From the NCBI RefSeq assembly GCF_004027225.2, contig NC_044302.2, positions 41,538,510 to 41,602,509 on the forward strand: a stretch of 64,000 nucleotides of DNA. Direction: 5' to 3'. Shown in pieces: positions 1-14,214 of this stretch. Each line of letters opens with the position of its first letter. The first letter of the stretch is position 1. The notes under the pieces were generated by a model that did not search any database, was not told the DNA's origin, and saw only the letters and a list, made by a program, of their open reading frames with translations. The position numbers and the translations under genes were made by a program. The DNA comes from Strigops habroptila. Lineage: Eukaryota; Chordata; Aves; Psittaciformes; Psittacidae.

Positions 1-277
1 CCGGCCGCACCCGTGGCCACAGCTCCAGCTCGTAGTGGAGCGGCAGGAGGTTGTGCGGCAGGCGGCGGCCGGACGCGGCGGCGGGAGCTGGCCCCGGCGG
101 CGCGGCGAGGCTGGGGGCGGCGGGCGAGGGGCGCGGCGGCGGCGGCGACGGCGGCTCCTCCTGCCGGCAGCGCCCGTAGAGGGAAGCGAGCGCCAGCAGC
201 GCGGCCAGCAGCGCCAGCAGCAGCGCGGCCAGCAGGGCGGCGGCCCTGCGCCCCACGTACAGCCCGCGGGCACCCAT
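1..277 (-). CDS. LVRN: Laeverin (aminopeptidase Q) first coding exon, partial
   Basis: Laeverin is an M1-family zinc aminopeptidase anchored in the plasma membrane as a type II protein. Reading leftward from the ATG at 277 gives 92 residues before the window edge. A short cytosolic start (MGARGLYVGRR) is followed by an Ala/Leu-rich signal anchor at about residues 12-33, a Cys at 37, a Pro/Ala-rich stalk at about 41-70, and then LLPLHYELELWPRVRP at 77-92. That last stretch matches the beginning of the M1 N-terminal domain of human laeverin as I remember it, as does the Tyr-Gly-x-Cys after the anchor. The HExxH catalytic region lies in later exons outside the window. The neighbours AP3S1 and ATG12 agree with the conserved gene order. 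The start is chosen because the anchor follows it directly. The GC-rich third positions are typical of a bird first exon. Confidence 0.88.
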   Translation of the reverse strand, partial: MGARGLYVGRRAAALLAALLLALLAALLALASLYGRCRQEEPPSPPPPRPSPAAPSLAAPPGPAPAAASGRRLPHNLLPLHYELELWPRVRP

Positions 278-760
278 CGGCCGGTCTGCGCCGCCGGCCG
301 CCCGCGACCACCCGTACTTACGGGGCGCGCCTGAGGGCGGGCCGGGCAAGGGGAGGTGGTTCCCCCCTCCCAGGGAAGCTGCTCCCGGGAGGGCGGCTCC
401 GGCGGGGTGGGCAGCCCAGGGACCCGCGGGGTGCCCGCTCTTCGTCTGCTGAAGCAAGTAGCCTGCGGGGATCGCGACGGCAGGCAGCCGAGCAGCGGCG
501 ACTGAAGTCCTGGGGCGCGGGGTGGGTGATGGTGCTGGATGGAGTCCGTGCCCAAAGACCGCCGGGGGGGCAGTGATAACGGCACCACCCGGACAGGCGA
601 CGTTGCACACACGGGACGGTCTCGGCCGCCCCCAGCGCGCCCGGGCCGGGGACGGGCGCGCGGCGGCGGCGAGGGACTGCCGAAAGCCCTGGTAGCCGGG
701 GCGGCCGTCGGGACCGGGCTGGCGGGTCCCGGCGGAAGCAGTGACCGGGAGAAGAAAAAC
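1..760. promoter_or_regulatory. CpG island over LVRN exon 1 and promoter
   Basis: This stretch is dense in CpG and GC boxes, in sharp contrast to the AT-rich DNA after about 760. It covers the LVRN start and the probable transcription start upstream of it (higher coordinates, minus strand). No TATA box is evident. Several long open frames cross it on both strands, but they follow from the scarcity of AT-rich stop codons and show no known domain. The exact start site cannot be read from the sequence. Confidence 0.75.
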
Positions 761-3700
761 ACCAAACCCACAAATACTTCTTCACCACAGTACTAAGAGG
801 AGGATGAGGAAACGCGGAGGTCACTGTTTGAAGTGTGCAGTGTTAGAGCGGATCGGCTCTTGAGGGAAATCTTAAGTTTGGGAGAAGATGTCGAGTTTGG
901 AAGGTCTCTGGCACATAAAAAAAAAGTATGACCAAAAACCAATGAGTTTCTGACAAATCGTCTTCTTTTAGACCCTCACTTCACTGAACAGTTCAGTTGA
1001 GGCTATGAGCGTCACCACGCTGTGCATACGTAGTTAACCCCATTACAATCAATAGGATTAATCCCGTGTTCCCAGTTAAACACATAGTTAAAGGTTTTGG
1101 CGAGTTGAGGCTGGATTGCCATCAAGATTGCAAAATTAAGCCTTTGTGTAAAACTTGCCTGTTGGTTTTGTTCAGTTGCAGCTCATCTTTCAAATAACTA
1201 TGAGCCATGCACTGACAGGAGCCGTAACCAGGAACAGTGGCCCTTGTGTGCCATTGCCTCTTTTTAATCTGGACTACAGCAGGTCCCCCCCCCCCCTCCA
1301 TTTTTTTGATTCACTCCCTTCCCCACTGTTTTGAACCCAAATCAGTTCCTTTAGGCTTTTATTTCACACAACAGCCACCCTCAACAGCATAACAGCTCTG
1401 CAAAATTGAGGCATTGGATTAGCTATTAGTCTGGTTTGTTGCGAGTTGCAACTAACCAGCTAAAGGAAATTCATCTCAATGACCTAACACTAAAGGTTAT
1501 CCCTTCAGCTCGTTTATTTGATAATTGAGAGAGATACCTTTTCCGTGGTCCTGTACAGAATACAGCTATTGCTTTCCTCATGCTGAGCATAACAGGGCTG
1601 GCTGTTACAGGTCTAAGCAATAGCTCTGGGCCACTGAACAGAGAAAGTTTCTGGTTCCAGCAGAAGACCATAATCTGTTGTTTTCTTGTCGCTTGAGGGA
1701 TGGGGGGATCCCCTCTGCCAGCCTGTCCTACTGGATGTGGGCTCTCCCACTCTTCTTGCCTCATCTGCCGCCTGCCCCAATGCATTTCCTGCTGTTAGCC
1801 ATTAGCTTCCCAACAGGCTGTCTTCTGGCCCATATTCTGCTGCTTTCTTTCACAGTTTGACTTGTAATGCTTCTGTTTCTGTGCCTCTTGTTCATTTTGT
1901 TCTCATTTACCCCAGTCTTCCCCACCCATGCCCTGGGACCCATGTCTGTTTCTCTGGTTCAGGGCTCTGTATTCTTTCCACTCCACCCACCATACTTTCA
2001 CCCTTCTGTCCTTGCACATGCCTTACATACCTCTATTCTTCATCTTGCACATCAGCAGCTTCTCCCTTTTCTCCGAGCATGTTTTGTAACATCATAGAAT
2101 CATAGAATCATAGAATAGTTATGTTATATTGCCCTTGTATTAAGACTTCACAACCTTCACAATCTCCAACAAATTTCTTGGAGGTCGCTGGACCGGCAGC
2201 CACACCGCAGCCCTGATGAACTAACTGCCCTCAAACAAGTATGGCCTGCTTCACGTCACTTAAAGGACTTCACAGAAAATGTTCTCAAGCATTTAGGAAG
2301 GTATCTTTTCCCTCTTACTGTCACTATAAATTTGGGAAGCAATTTATTGTGCCCATCCACAGAGTTGCTCCATCCATGGGAGTGCTAACACTACAGAGAC
2401 TGGGTAAGATGAATGATCAAGAGCTGCCAGAAAGATGAGGGACAAAAAGGCAGGGCTGCAAAGAAAAAGGTGGCAGAAAGAAGGAATCACAGAGTGCACC
2501 AGTATTCGTAAGGCAAGTGCCCAGATGCTGTACAAAATTATGGAGGATTTCAATGCCCTGCTGTCCAAATGCTTTTCATACACCCCATATTGTTCAGAAA
2601 ACCATGCTCATCCACTCACCTCCTCAAAACAAGGCACAGGCAAAGTCAAAACTGTGAGGCATTTCATACCACGTCTGTGAAAACAAGCAGGACTGCTCAG
2701 TAATCAGCCTGTAAGTAGTGCAGACCCCACGGGAGAGTTATCCTTCTTAATGGTGCAGGATATGTTTTAAAGTTTACAGTTCGTATCCATAAAACATACT
2801 TTATTTTCTCTTGTTTGCAGTGGAGAATTCAAACCTGCTCCTTTCCTCAATGAACACATAATAAACCCACAACAGTTATGACTTACAATAAATATTTTAA
2901 GAACTGTTGTTTAACTACCTTTTCCTCCCAGATAATTTCTAATATTTACCTTATAAAGCGACTGGTAAGTGATGGCTTTTACCAGCCCACAACTGTGGAT
3001 TCCCCTCCTCATCGGAGCACACACACTCATGTGTTTGCAATGGGAAAATACTTTTCATGCAGTACAAAACACGTGAGTAGGTTCTGTTGTGGCTATTACA
3101 GTTCACCATCCTACTGAACTTATTTGCAGAGTTGAGATGTCTGAACAACGTGCTTCTGAAGGAGGTCCTGGGCCAGGACAGGCACTCTGGCCACAGCCTT
3201 GTGTTCAGGCCATAGCTCAGCGCAAATCCTGACCTTGGATGGAAACAAGAGGATTGTATTTAAGTCAGCAGAAGCCTCTAGTACACATCTAGAGGTAGAA
3301 ACAAATCACCAGTTACAAAAGAAGTCAGACAGCTGTGTCGCTCCGAAGGACACCAGAGCATCTGACAAACTTCACTATCTTGTTCCAGACAAAGGGGCCT
3401 GTGCTGTTCAAAGTCCTGTCAGTGTCCACTGCGTTTTAAACAGAAAAAGGTCACATGTGACACTATGAGATCTACTATCCATTAGGGTGCAGTAAGGAAA
3501 AAAAACATTTCAGGTGGTAGCTGGCCAAGAAATTTGACATGAAATTCCAACTGGCAAAATATTACAATGACCCATCCTTAAAGTTCATCAAGCTTTTCAA
3601 GTTAACAGCATTGTTTACATAAAAATACTGTGATATCATCAGAAATCATATCTACTGAATGCTAAGAAAAAGGATAATCACGTAACATAGAATAATTGTT

Positions 3701-6700
3701 AGGCTAAAAGATGATTCCCTAAGTCACATTGTTAGTGACTTGTTTAACCTAGTTTGAGAAGTTCTGAGTGATGGCATGTACAGCATTTCCAGCAGTGGGA
3801 GCTGGGGGTGATCAGCACTCCTGAAAATTTATCAGAACTGTAAATCTCGTTTCCTCTGCAGCTTCTGGGGAGATGCCTGATTTTTTCTGTATTTACGAAG
3901 TCAGACCAGTGCTCCTTCTAGGCCTTCAGTGCACCACCTTCATCCATTAAATCCCTAGATCTACTCTTTTTTAACTTGGTCTGCGCATTTTATGCACTGT
4001 AATTTGCTCTGCATCAGTCACTCTCCTTCAATAGAGCAAATAATGTGTCGGAGCTGAAATGTTGTAATGCCTGCAAGTATCTGTGACAGGAGTTATTCCG
4101 TGAGAAATGCTGATGTTACAGACTTTTACTGTTGCTCTGAAGGTCTGATTTAGTGGATATTTCAGGTTTCCTAGCCATCCGAAATAAGTGTGAGCAATAG
4201 GTGAGATATAGTTACCGTATCTGTTAGCCATAGCTAGTTAGCATAGCTGCGAACAAGTGCTATACACATGAGCTAAGCATGAGCAGCTGAGGACCATAAC
4301 TTCTTACTGCACGCATCAAAGAAGTCCTCAGCTTTCCTGCAGGCTCAGGATGAATATTTTCTGTCATCCTTTAGGGAGTATGTATCTTCAGTATCAACAT
4401 GAACGCAGGTGATGCTAGTTATCACATAGTACAAATTAGACTTGAAAGAATGAGGTTTCCTCTCCCTAATAACAAAAAACCCCACCATCAAAAATGATGT
4501 TTTAATGTTTCTATCCTAAAGAGATTTTGTACACTTCCCTATAGATCTGTCAATGGATAGAAGGTTTACAAACTGGCACAGTAGCAAATGAGCATGGATC
4601 TGTATTTATACTGGCAAAATTGTCTTAACTGGCCGGTACAGAAAGGAAATGTGGAGAAAAGTTCCTATTTAAAAGGGTCAAATTTGACCAAGAATTGGAG
4701 TATCATCAAAAAACTTGATATTGAAAACTCAGAGTAACATTTTGGAGTGAAGTGTCATCGCATGGTGGTCACTATGGGAGCAAGGAAAGTACTCTCGCCA
4801 TAGAAAGTCATACATCTAATTTAAAAATTGCATGTCTGGAAGCATGCTTGAAATGTTGCCGTTATTGGTAATGATGCCTGACACTGTAATTGAAGTAGAT
4901 TTTTGCTCATGCTTTAATTAAAAGATGTTCCTGGGTATTTCAGATCAACAGGCCACTGATAATACTCTGTCTCACAGGCTATCAAACCGCTAAAAATTTG
5001 TTTGTAAAGTTTGTTCTTGTTTGATGTACTAGCTGTGAACCTTTTACCAAGTCCTCGCTAACTGCCCCTGCAGAGCTATGAACGAATGCATGGTTTGGAT
5101 CTACACACCAAACAGTGAGTAGCAGCAACAATTCTAACCAGTGGAGGAAAGACAGCAACTGGGGCAACACCAAGAGATTTATTTGAGTGCTTCTGCTTGT
5201 GGAGGGCAACAGAGTAATCCCTAAATGGCATGAGTAAAATGAGGTGGTGATGAACCATAAAACCGGGTTATGATTGATGTGTCCCATGAGCAGAGCTGTG
5301 CTCAGAGCTGGGGAGGACTCCTTTCAAACAGCTCAGGGTGCTGAAAGGAGCAAGAGAGGCCTGCAACCCTGTTTGAATGTATGATACCTGGGAGAGCCAC
5401 CTCCTCAGAGGGGAAGGTCAGAAAGCATCTCCAGGGAACAGGAGGAGATCCACAGAACAGTATGGAAAGTAACCAAGACGTAACCACAGCAGACATGAAA
5501 ACCACTATCCAGAATATGAGCAGCAGATGAAAATTACAACATAGCTGGAACTAAGGAGGGCTGCAGTTTTAGCAGTAATTTTTTTGTATAGTTGGTAACT
5601 CTAACAGTTGGCTTCTAAGCTGTGGCAGGCAATCAGTAGACTGATAGACCAAGTCTTGCAGATGAGGATATGTGAGAAAGAAGTGTGTCATGTTTTCACC
5701 AGTTTGTTTAGCAAAAAAAAAAAAACCACCCTGTAACAATGCACTTTTGATTGGAATGAAGTTTTGAAAAACAATTTTTAAGGATTTAATAAGAAAAGTA
5801 TGAGTGAATGCATGAATCATTTGCAGCATGTGAAACTTTGTTCCAGATGGCATTTAACTTTTGTGAAGTTTAATGTTTTCTTGTTGTTACTGTGCTTAAA
5901 ACTGACTTGAGTAGGAATCAGTGTATCTCCAAATATGCCAAATTTTCGGGCTTGTGCCTGGTGAGGCTGTAGGAAAGTGAACAAACATCTGACAGGAAAT
6001 AACTTGTAAGTGGATTTTTTTTTTTTTTTTTTTAATGGCATTAAATGTCAGTAGATTGATATTGCTTTATACGATGAATGATGGCATTTTCAAAGTTGTT
6101 GGCCCTTTTATTAAGTGTTTTACAAGCTTTCAGATGCCTGGTATTTTTCTGGCAGCTTCACTGAAATTAACCAGGAATGTAGTATTTGTCCCTTTAGTGC
6201 TAGTTGTACTGAGATTTATCAGCTCTCTAGGAGGAACAGTAAGTTCAAGTTTGAAGAACTGACGTGTTGAGATTCTGTAAACTATTTCTCACTCATGGAG
6301 CTGGACCAAGCACACAAGTGCATCCCCTCATTTCATCTGCCTTTGTTGCAAATAGGGCTTTTGGATGGTATGCAAGCCCGAGGTTGCCACAGACAAGTAC
6401 AAGAAATGCTTCACAAAGCTTGCTTCACAAACCTTACTTCAGCCCTAGCGCTGCTCAGGGAGCTGAAAGGGAAATAAGCAGAACTTTAGAGCATCTGGCT
6501 TGCTCTCCTGTTAGGATAGCAAAAGAGAGCGATGGCTGTTCCTGCTGGAAATAACCTGTTTAACCACACTAGGCAGGTGCCAGCCAGTCTGGCTGTCCAG
6601 AACAGTGGGCAGTGTTCAGTCTTTGTCTGGACTTTTGAAACCGGTCCCCTGGTGCACATCATGCACTCCAACCACTGATGGGCACTCAGTCCAGACAGGA

Positions 6701-9700
6701 AGAGAGAGGTCCAGGACACCACATCTGATCTGAAGTTAACTCCCTGGAAATGCATATGCTTTGAGGACTGACTCCTCTGTACCAACTCCCTTGCTCTATA
6801 GATCCACGCCTTTTGGGCCACCCTATCTGTATATCTTACCTTTCCTGCCCCACTATCCTAGGAAACGTCTGCTGCTTCTGTGCTGAGAGTTAGCCCTGCA
6901 ACAGCATTCTTATCACACATCTGGATCATCATCATCATCATTATCCTCCAAAAAAAATAATACTTCAGATAATGAAAGATTGTCTTTAAATCTGTCCTCT
7001 TAGCTTATCAACCAAGATGTTTCCTTTGTTTTGTGATGTGCCAAATATTCCAAAATTGCTGAAAAATGAGGACAGTTGCTTCCTCATACTTGTATTTGGG
7101 TTTTGTTTGGTTGTTTGTTTGTTTTCCTATTAAAATCTTCATTAAGCCAGTCAAACTACAGAATACCTGAAAATTACCGGTGTGAATTCACATGCTGGCA
7201 GAGAACTAAACACCTGAGGCTTCAACAGCTTTAAAGCTTACAGGTAGTCCTTATCCTCAGAATCTGAGTATTATATTTTGCAACATACCTTCTTGAATAA
7301 GTTCATAAAACACTCCCTGCATCTTTATCAATTCAAGAAACCTGTGCTTCATTGCGGACTGTGGCTATGTGTCAACTTGCGATCAAATTAGAGAGAGCTC
7401 TGTGTATCCCTACAGGCTCTAGGAAGCCTGTTTTCCAGGGCCACTTTCTAGCAGACCTTTGACAGAAACATACTAAAGCTTGAGTATGATTTATAAGTGG
7501 AATAAAACAGGTCTCCAAACCCAAAGTTTAACCCTTTGGAATGTTATTCTTGCACCTCAGAGCAGTGTGCTTGTTGAGCATTCTTGTCTTGGTGCAGCCT
7601 GCAATCGCATTGCAGTTCTCCATTCCTGCTTGCTAGATTTGTTCTTGCAAACTCTAAATCTGATCTCATCTGATCGCTAAATGCTCTGATCCATTCAGGC
7701 AAAAAAGAGGAAGATCTCTGCTGAAGCCTGTATGATTGGGTGGCAAATTGTTTCAATATTTGGGGCAAATCTCTATACTTGGTGGCACGCAACATGGCAC
7801 AAGAAAATCTGTATGTGACGGAAGTCAAGGAAGTGTTTCAAAATGCATGAATTACAAAATATAATTCATAAATCTGTGTGGATAGACCTGGGAAGAGGAT
7901 ATACCCTGTGCTGTTGTACAAGTTGGTTTCCTACAGAGAATATGACATAGAATAGGATACAGAAATGGGACATCCCTGCTTACAACAGGATAGGAATAAA
8001 GTTTTCACCTAAAATTAATGTGTATAAAACAATAATGCTGCTGGCTACTAGACCCCATCTTTGGTGCAGAAAAGGTCATAACAGAATAAAGGAAGTGGAT
8101 CGGCCTCTGAATGACTCCTATTAATATAAAACCCACTTCTGTGCATTTGTCTGTGTTTCAAAAACTATCATTACAAAAGCCAGAGCTTCTTGCAGGACTA
8201 ATGATACAGTAGATGCCTCTGATAGTTACAGTAATAGAGTTGGGGAAATATTTCTGATCTTTCTTTTTTGCAGGCTGATCCATGTCACCCGCTCCTAAGT
8301 GTGCCATGGTGGTTTCTGAGATGCTACTGGAAAGGTGTTAGGAGAACACAGGATCCATTTCTGGAAAGGTGGAGTTGGTGATATGAAGATCAGTGAGAAG
8401 AGAACTCCCAGCTGATGGCAAGATGAGGAGACATGGTAGGAAGCCACAAGGCTTTGAAGGCAGAAGGCTGTATCACTAGTCTATTCAGGGGATAGTTTCT
8501 GATTGATTAGAGTCTAGCTGCAGGAATGCTACAGTTTTACTAGAAAGTCCAGATGAGAAACTTGTGCCATTTACGATCAGTCTAAAGCATCAAGTCATCA
8601 AATCTCTGTGAGGAACAAAGGCACATGTTACAAAACCAAGGATCCCAAATTTTTCATGTCTGCTATCAGGGGACAGAAGCAGAGTTGCCCTGTCAAAAAA
8701 ATAGAAGAAAAATAAAAGAAAAGAAGAACAGTGACCAAAGACTAAGGCAAGTTCAGCCTGAGAAAGCTTGGATATATGCAACATATATTATTAGTTTGTT
8801 CTGAAAACAGAAAGAATTATGTCAGTAAAGTACAGAAGTGGGCTGGTAGCCACACTCTTCACTCTGAAAGGAGTGAATCTATTTTAGCGAGGCAAGAAGA
8901 GAGGAAGCCTAGCAGGCAGATAAACCAAAACAAATACCAAGGAAAAATCAAGAACATTCTGGGAAAGCATTCAAAGCTTCAGGCTATGGGAAGCTTGATG
9001 CTGACATTGGGTAAGAGCACAGTTTCGTAGTGCTAGCCATGCAGAAGAAGGGTTCACGTAGGATTCTTCCAACCCCATTGCCTGGCAAGCCTCGGGGATG
9101 ATCTGATGTGGCGACTGGACCTCACTCTGTGAGCCAGGCAGACAGATTTTAGAAAACTGCATTTTTGGCATGGAGGAAAAGAAGCTGTTCCATGACAAAC
9201 CGAATAAGCCACATGTCCTTCTCTTGTACCTTGTCTACTTCATACCAGTATTGTTTTTTAAGTTGTCAGCTAGTGGCTTCTGGAAATTGTATAAGCCACT
9301 CGGTTACTTGGAGAGAAAAATGATTGGTGTATTTTTGATTGACCTTCAGTCCTTAGGACACTTTTCCTTTCCTACAGCTGTCCCAAACTGGTTTCATTGA
9401 TATGTTGAAGGACCTTTTGTGTTCACTTCCTTTACTGCTCTGGTATCATACTGGTGCAGTGTAATGACCATCTTTAAATACCAGCATACTACTAGATCTC
9501 TCTCTTTTTCAAGGATTTATTGCTAGTATCACACACCACTCTTGACCTTACATCAGTCACACCTGGTTCTGGAAGGACCGCTGCACAGGTCATATGTTTC
9601 CTTTATGGTTCAGGGAAACAATGGGGTCACAACCTGTCTCAACATCACTGTAGTGCCTAGACCTAGAGAAGTACATGGCAAAGTGAAGAAAATGGACAGA

Positions 9701-12700
9701 GGCCTTTCCAGGGCACCCTCCAGTGCCGTGATAAAAGAAAAGGCTCTTGCATAAGAACAATAATGGACAACAACAGGACATATGCACACATTCTCAGTCC
9801 CTGCCCCAAACGTTATAAATAGGTCTTTTTTTTTCTCTGGGGTCTCTCCTGATGGGAATTAAGTAACCCTATGATCACAACTGCAGTTTTAAACAGAATT
9901 TAAAACCTGGAATTGTCAAGATCTATGTCCTAACCCCTGAAGCTGACCCCGAGGAAGAGATAAACCTCAAAGCCCAAGCAGATGTCCAACATAACTATAC
10001 CAGGATTATCATGGTCTCACTTACAAAAAGGAATTTTAAAATAACTTTTGTTCTGGGACCTCATGGGAAGCTATTGGAAGCTTTTCAAGCAAGCTCAGTT
10101 TTTATTACCAACCCCACACCCATTTTATGGACACACCAAATGATGTCCAGGATGAATAGTCTGTGCTTTGTAGTGTTTCCCTTTCTGAAGTATCAAACAA
10201 TCCTGGTTTTGATTACCCCTTTTAAGCACCCCCTCAATCCATCTACTCATTTCATACTCCCTCAGTCCCTCATTGCATGACTTCTTCCCTCACCATGTGT
10301 TCAAAATAGTGCCTGTGCCAATAAAATGTGAACTCTGAAGCGTTTATTTCTGTAATATAACAAAGTGCTCTCTTTTCCTTTCAGATGGCTACTGTTCCAT
10401 ACTCCAGCTGATGGCATCTCAGAGGTTATACAGACATTTCATAGCGAAGGCTTTTTCCTGCTGCGGTTGATACACAAAGATTAATCCCAGTATAGAAAGT
10501 ACATCTTCAGCAACATCCTGAGTTTATGGCTACCTTGAGTCTCAATAGGCATTTTTCCATCAAGGCATTTCAAAATGCAGAGGAATGAGTAGCAAGTAAA
10601 GCAAAAGTATGAAAAACACAGAATGATTTTGATGTGAATCGTGGAAGGCAAGAAAGTCATACCAGGGCTGGTAAAAAGTGACACCAGCACTGGACTTCTG
10701 CTGCAGCAACTATTTTGAGACCACTGTATAGAGCAACATCACTCATAGTTTGCTGATAGCCAAAATGCTTTCTCTGCATCTTGATCAAACTGAAGATAAC
10801 ATTTTAAAGATGATGCACAACCTGTGGCTAGGACACCCCTATTTTGCATGGATTACATAAAAGCATATTCAACAAACATTTCCCCCAAACACTGCACAGG
10901 CAAAGGCTGAGACATCTCATCTACATTGAACAAAGAGTATTACTTTTCTTGTCTTATAGTCATTTAGACATATGTATCCCATTTATTCCATCAGATTTAT
11001 TTCTGCTCTATACTGATATGCAAGAACAGTATGGACTCTGTAAAGGATGAAAAAGCAGTGGCCAAAACAATCAGTTTGTGTTTTATGCACCCCTTTTGCC
11101 CACCACTTTTTTCCCTCTGCTCACTTTAGGGCATGCTAATCCAGCAGTTAGGTCCCGAGAACTTGTTTAGACAGACAACTCATTGTGAAATCTTCAAAGG
11201 CACCATTTGCTCCATGTTTGTGTGAGGAGATCTTTGGGATTCACAAAACTCATAGATGAAGCTGAAGAATCCTGATAACATGATCTGAAAAACTCCAGTT
11301 TCTTTCCTCTGGCATCATAGAATGTGGACTAGCCATTACGGATGTTTCTTCAATTCCCAGGATGGCTGGCATTGCAAAACATTAATAACCCCAAGTGCAG
11401 CCTTTGACCTTTCTGCCAAATCTGGCTAAATTCTCCTTCATCCTTGTTCTCCTTTTCACGTTTTTGTTGTTAGGCCTGTAAGTATTTTCTTTCTTAAAGC
11501 TGGATAAAAACAAGAGTACATTAGAACCCAATGCTTTGCAATTATTTTTCCAATAATATTTCAAAAGACATGGAAATCTCAAACATTGAACCCTAACGAC
11601 TTGTCTCCATTTGGATTTTAGAAGCACAAAGGTTGAAACACAGACCTCGATTAATTGAGCTCTTTCTGCAAGTCTCTGGATCGCAATCCCTGACCAATGC
11701 TGTCATAAGATACGGAGTGGGTGCAGACTAGTCAGGAAGCAAGTATAGACAGCAGTGCAATTAATATGGCATTACATGGTTATACAGTATTTAACCACTG
11801 CTTCTCTGGGCCAGAAAGATGTTGTCAAATGGAAAAAGCAGCACAGAGCACAGCAGACAATACACCTTCCAAAGAAATATCTGCCCTCATCTTAATCTTC
11901 CATTACCCCTTTGGGAGCTACCTCTTCTGATACACATTACTTTGTTTCTCCTTGATAATTAGATTTCTCTTAAATAATTCTGTTTGAATGGTAAAACACA
12001 CCAAGTTACAGTGTTTAACTCCATTCTCAGTTTCTTTACTTCCCTCTGTTCACATTCTGTGCATTATAGGATCTATCCTATTGCTAGAGAATCTTCTCAG
12101 ATAATGAGTAATTTTTCAAAATAATATTAGGGGAAGTATTCCAAAAAACTTGTTGGATCAAATGCAGCTATCAGGACTCTATCTCTGAATAGAACAGCTC
12201 TATATATTCACTTTGATGGTGTTTATTTCTCAAACCGGGAATATTTTCAAAGTTTAGTTAATACAGTTGTGTTGGTTGGGGTTTTTTTTAAATCAAGGGA
12301 GCCAAACCTCTGGCAGCCTACCACTTTTGTTATGATGCTTAATCATTCTTTTCCTTCACTCATGTAATAGATACTTCAGTTGCATAAGCATATTTTATTG
12401 TATCATAAAATGTCAATCTGGGATCACTTCAAATATCTTAAGGGTTCCTTTTTGTGGGTAGTATGTAGCAGAAATAATGAAGCTTGGAGTTCATCCCAAT
12501 AATTATCTCAGTACTCTCTCCAAATTCATTGTGTCATCCTTAAACAAAGTGGTGTGATCCTAATAGGCAAGAACTAAAGACTTCACCATGGGGAATGGTG
12601 ACTTCATTTTAAGATTATGATTGTCCTGACACTGCAACCAAGCTGACAGTTGCCCAACAACTGTGTTTATTGTTACTGCCATCTCTGTTGCCATACTCAC

Positions 12701-14214
12701 CATCAGAGACAGTTTATCAGGGAGGTTCCCCACTCCCCCAGTACCTCACAGCTCAATGGACCTGTTGCTACCACAGCACGGGGAAGATAGGGCCAAGCTA
12801 AAATTTCACCTTGGAGACATCTTCCACTTGCACAACCATCAGTTTTCCTTGTCTGAACTTTCATTAGAGTGTGGCTTATATATCCAGTAACAAAGAGAAA
12901 CTCAGAACCCTTATCATCCAAGTGTCTATCCAGCAGTTGTGAAATAATGATACTCACCAGCAGTCCAAAGCAACCAGCAGGGCTCAGGTACCAAAACGAG
13001 CCTATTGCTTCCTCTACCACCAAACCTGGCTCAGGAATGGTATCTAATCACACACACATGCCTCACATGCAGAAATCTGAGGGAATCCAATGCGGCAGGT
13101 ATAGTGGTTTGCCACGCCAACACTTGCCATTGTCATGACTGCTGTGCCAGACAAAGAAGCTTTTCTGAAATTAGCAGAAGGGGAAAGATGTACTGTGGTG
13201 GGAACAAACTCAGAATTGGAAAGAAGAATGGGGTTCATACCATAAAAGTATGAATTTTATAGGTAAAAAGAAGATGTCCATGTATCTGTAATTGGGGACT
13301 GTCATAGATATTGCCAGTTGATACAGCATGAATTTTTGAGAGCCCCTTCTTAAAAGTTTAGTATTGCGCGGCTGTAAGTATATATCCATTATTACTTTTC
13401 TGCTGGCTGATCCTGAAACAGACCCCTGGATACCTGTAGAAAATGCCAAGTTTTTTGCACACAATTGGTTATTTAAAACAAAAATATTGAATGTGAACAT
13501 ACACGGCTGGTTACAGGCATTTAAAGATTCTCTTATTCTGTATTGTAAATACTGTCAGCAAAGCACTTTTGTTTGCAATTGCAAAAGAAAGAGGCAGACA
13601 AGCAGCAAGACAACATTTCTGGAATTTTTAAGTTAAAAACAAGAATTCCAGGAATGGTCCAAAGAAGCAGGGAACTGAAACAATAGATTTCCAACAGAAG
13701 GGGTAAAAAAAAAAGAGAAAATTACTAACATCTGCTCACTTATTTACATTACCTGTTTTAATATGTGTGAAAAGATTGCTGCCTCAAAATCAAAAGGGAA
13801 ATTAGTAAAGGCCTAATGGTACATCTTCTATGCTAAAAACTTTAGCAAACACACTCCTTTCTAGTTAGCCTAGAGAATATTCATGGTTGTTTCCAGAAGT
13901 AGCTTACCTTTTCACTTTTGTGTAAAACTGATTACCACAACAACATGATGGCAGCATCAGAAAATGGACACATAGAGCTAATTAAGTATCCTATCATACA
14001 GAAAGGACCACATCCTCCAATAGCCTCAGAAATCAGATCTTGACCATGAAATCCACTGGGCCCAGCTGGTGAAATGAGGAAAAGCTGTGCAAGTGGAGAG
14101 CTTGCTAGGTTCTAGCAAAATAAGCAAGTATGAAACAGCTTAGCAATACAGCTGTAAGTAGCAAAATAATACTAGGGGCTTGCATATGGTATTGCAGCTT
14201 TTTTCTCCTATTTT
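761..14214. other. Intergenic DNA between LVRN and AP3S1, no gene supported
   Basis: AT-rich unique sequence. All open frames are short (at most about 110 codons), overlap one another on opposite strands, and show no recognisable domain or splice pattern. It contains homopolymer runs (C-run near 1281, A-run near 5711, T-run near 6018), a small ATC repeat near 6927, and the short ATAGAATC repeat listed separately. Regulatory elements for LVRN may lie here, but nothing in the sequence alone identifies them. Confidence 0.6.
2091..2116 (-). repeat. Short ATCATAGA tandem repeat, possible CR1 3'-end remnant
   Basis: Three copies of an 8-base unit reading ATCATAGA on the plus strand. The reverse complement matches the ATTCTATG-type terminal repeat of avian CR1 elements. 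The sequence to the right does not look like a CR1 body, so this is either a minimal 5'-truncated CR1 insertion or a repeat of independent origin. Confidence 0.5.

Noticed and set aside
13..824. Long overlapping open frames on both strands at the left end (13-576 plus, 318-824 minus, 539-796 plus)
   Set aside because: They fall in the CpG island over LVRN exon 1. GC-rich DNA has few stops, the predicted proteins are Arg/Pro/Ala low-complexity, and no domain is visible.
6018..6034. Homopolymer T/A runs (also near 5711, 20066, 31921, 47803, 49748) as tails of processed pseudogenes
   Set aside because: No gene-like sequence adjoins any of them and no flanking duplication is evident. Simple slippage is sufficient.
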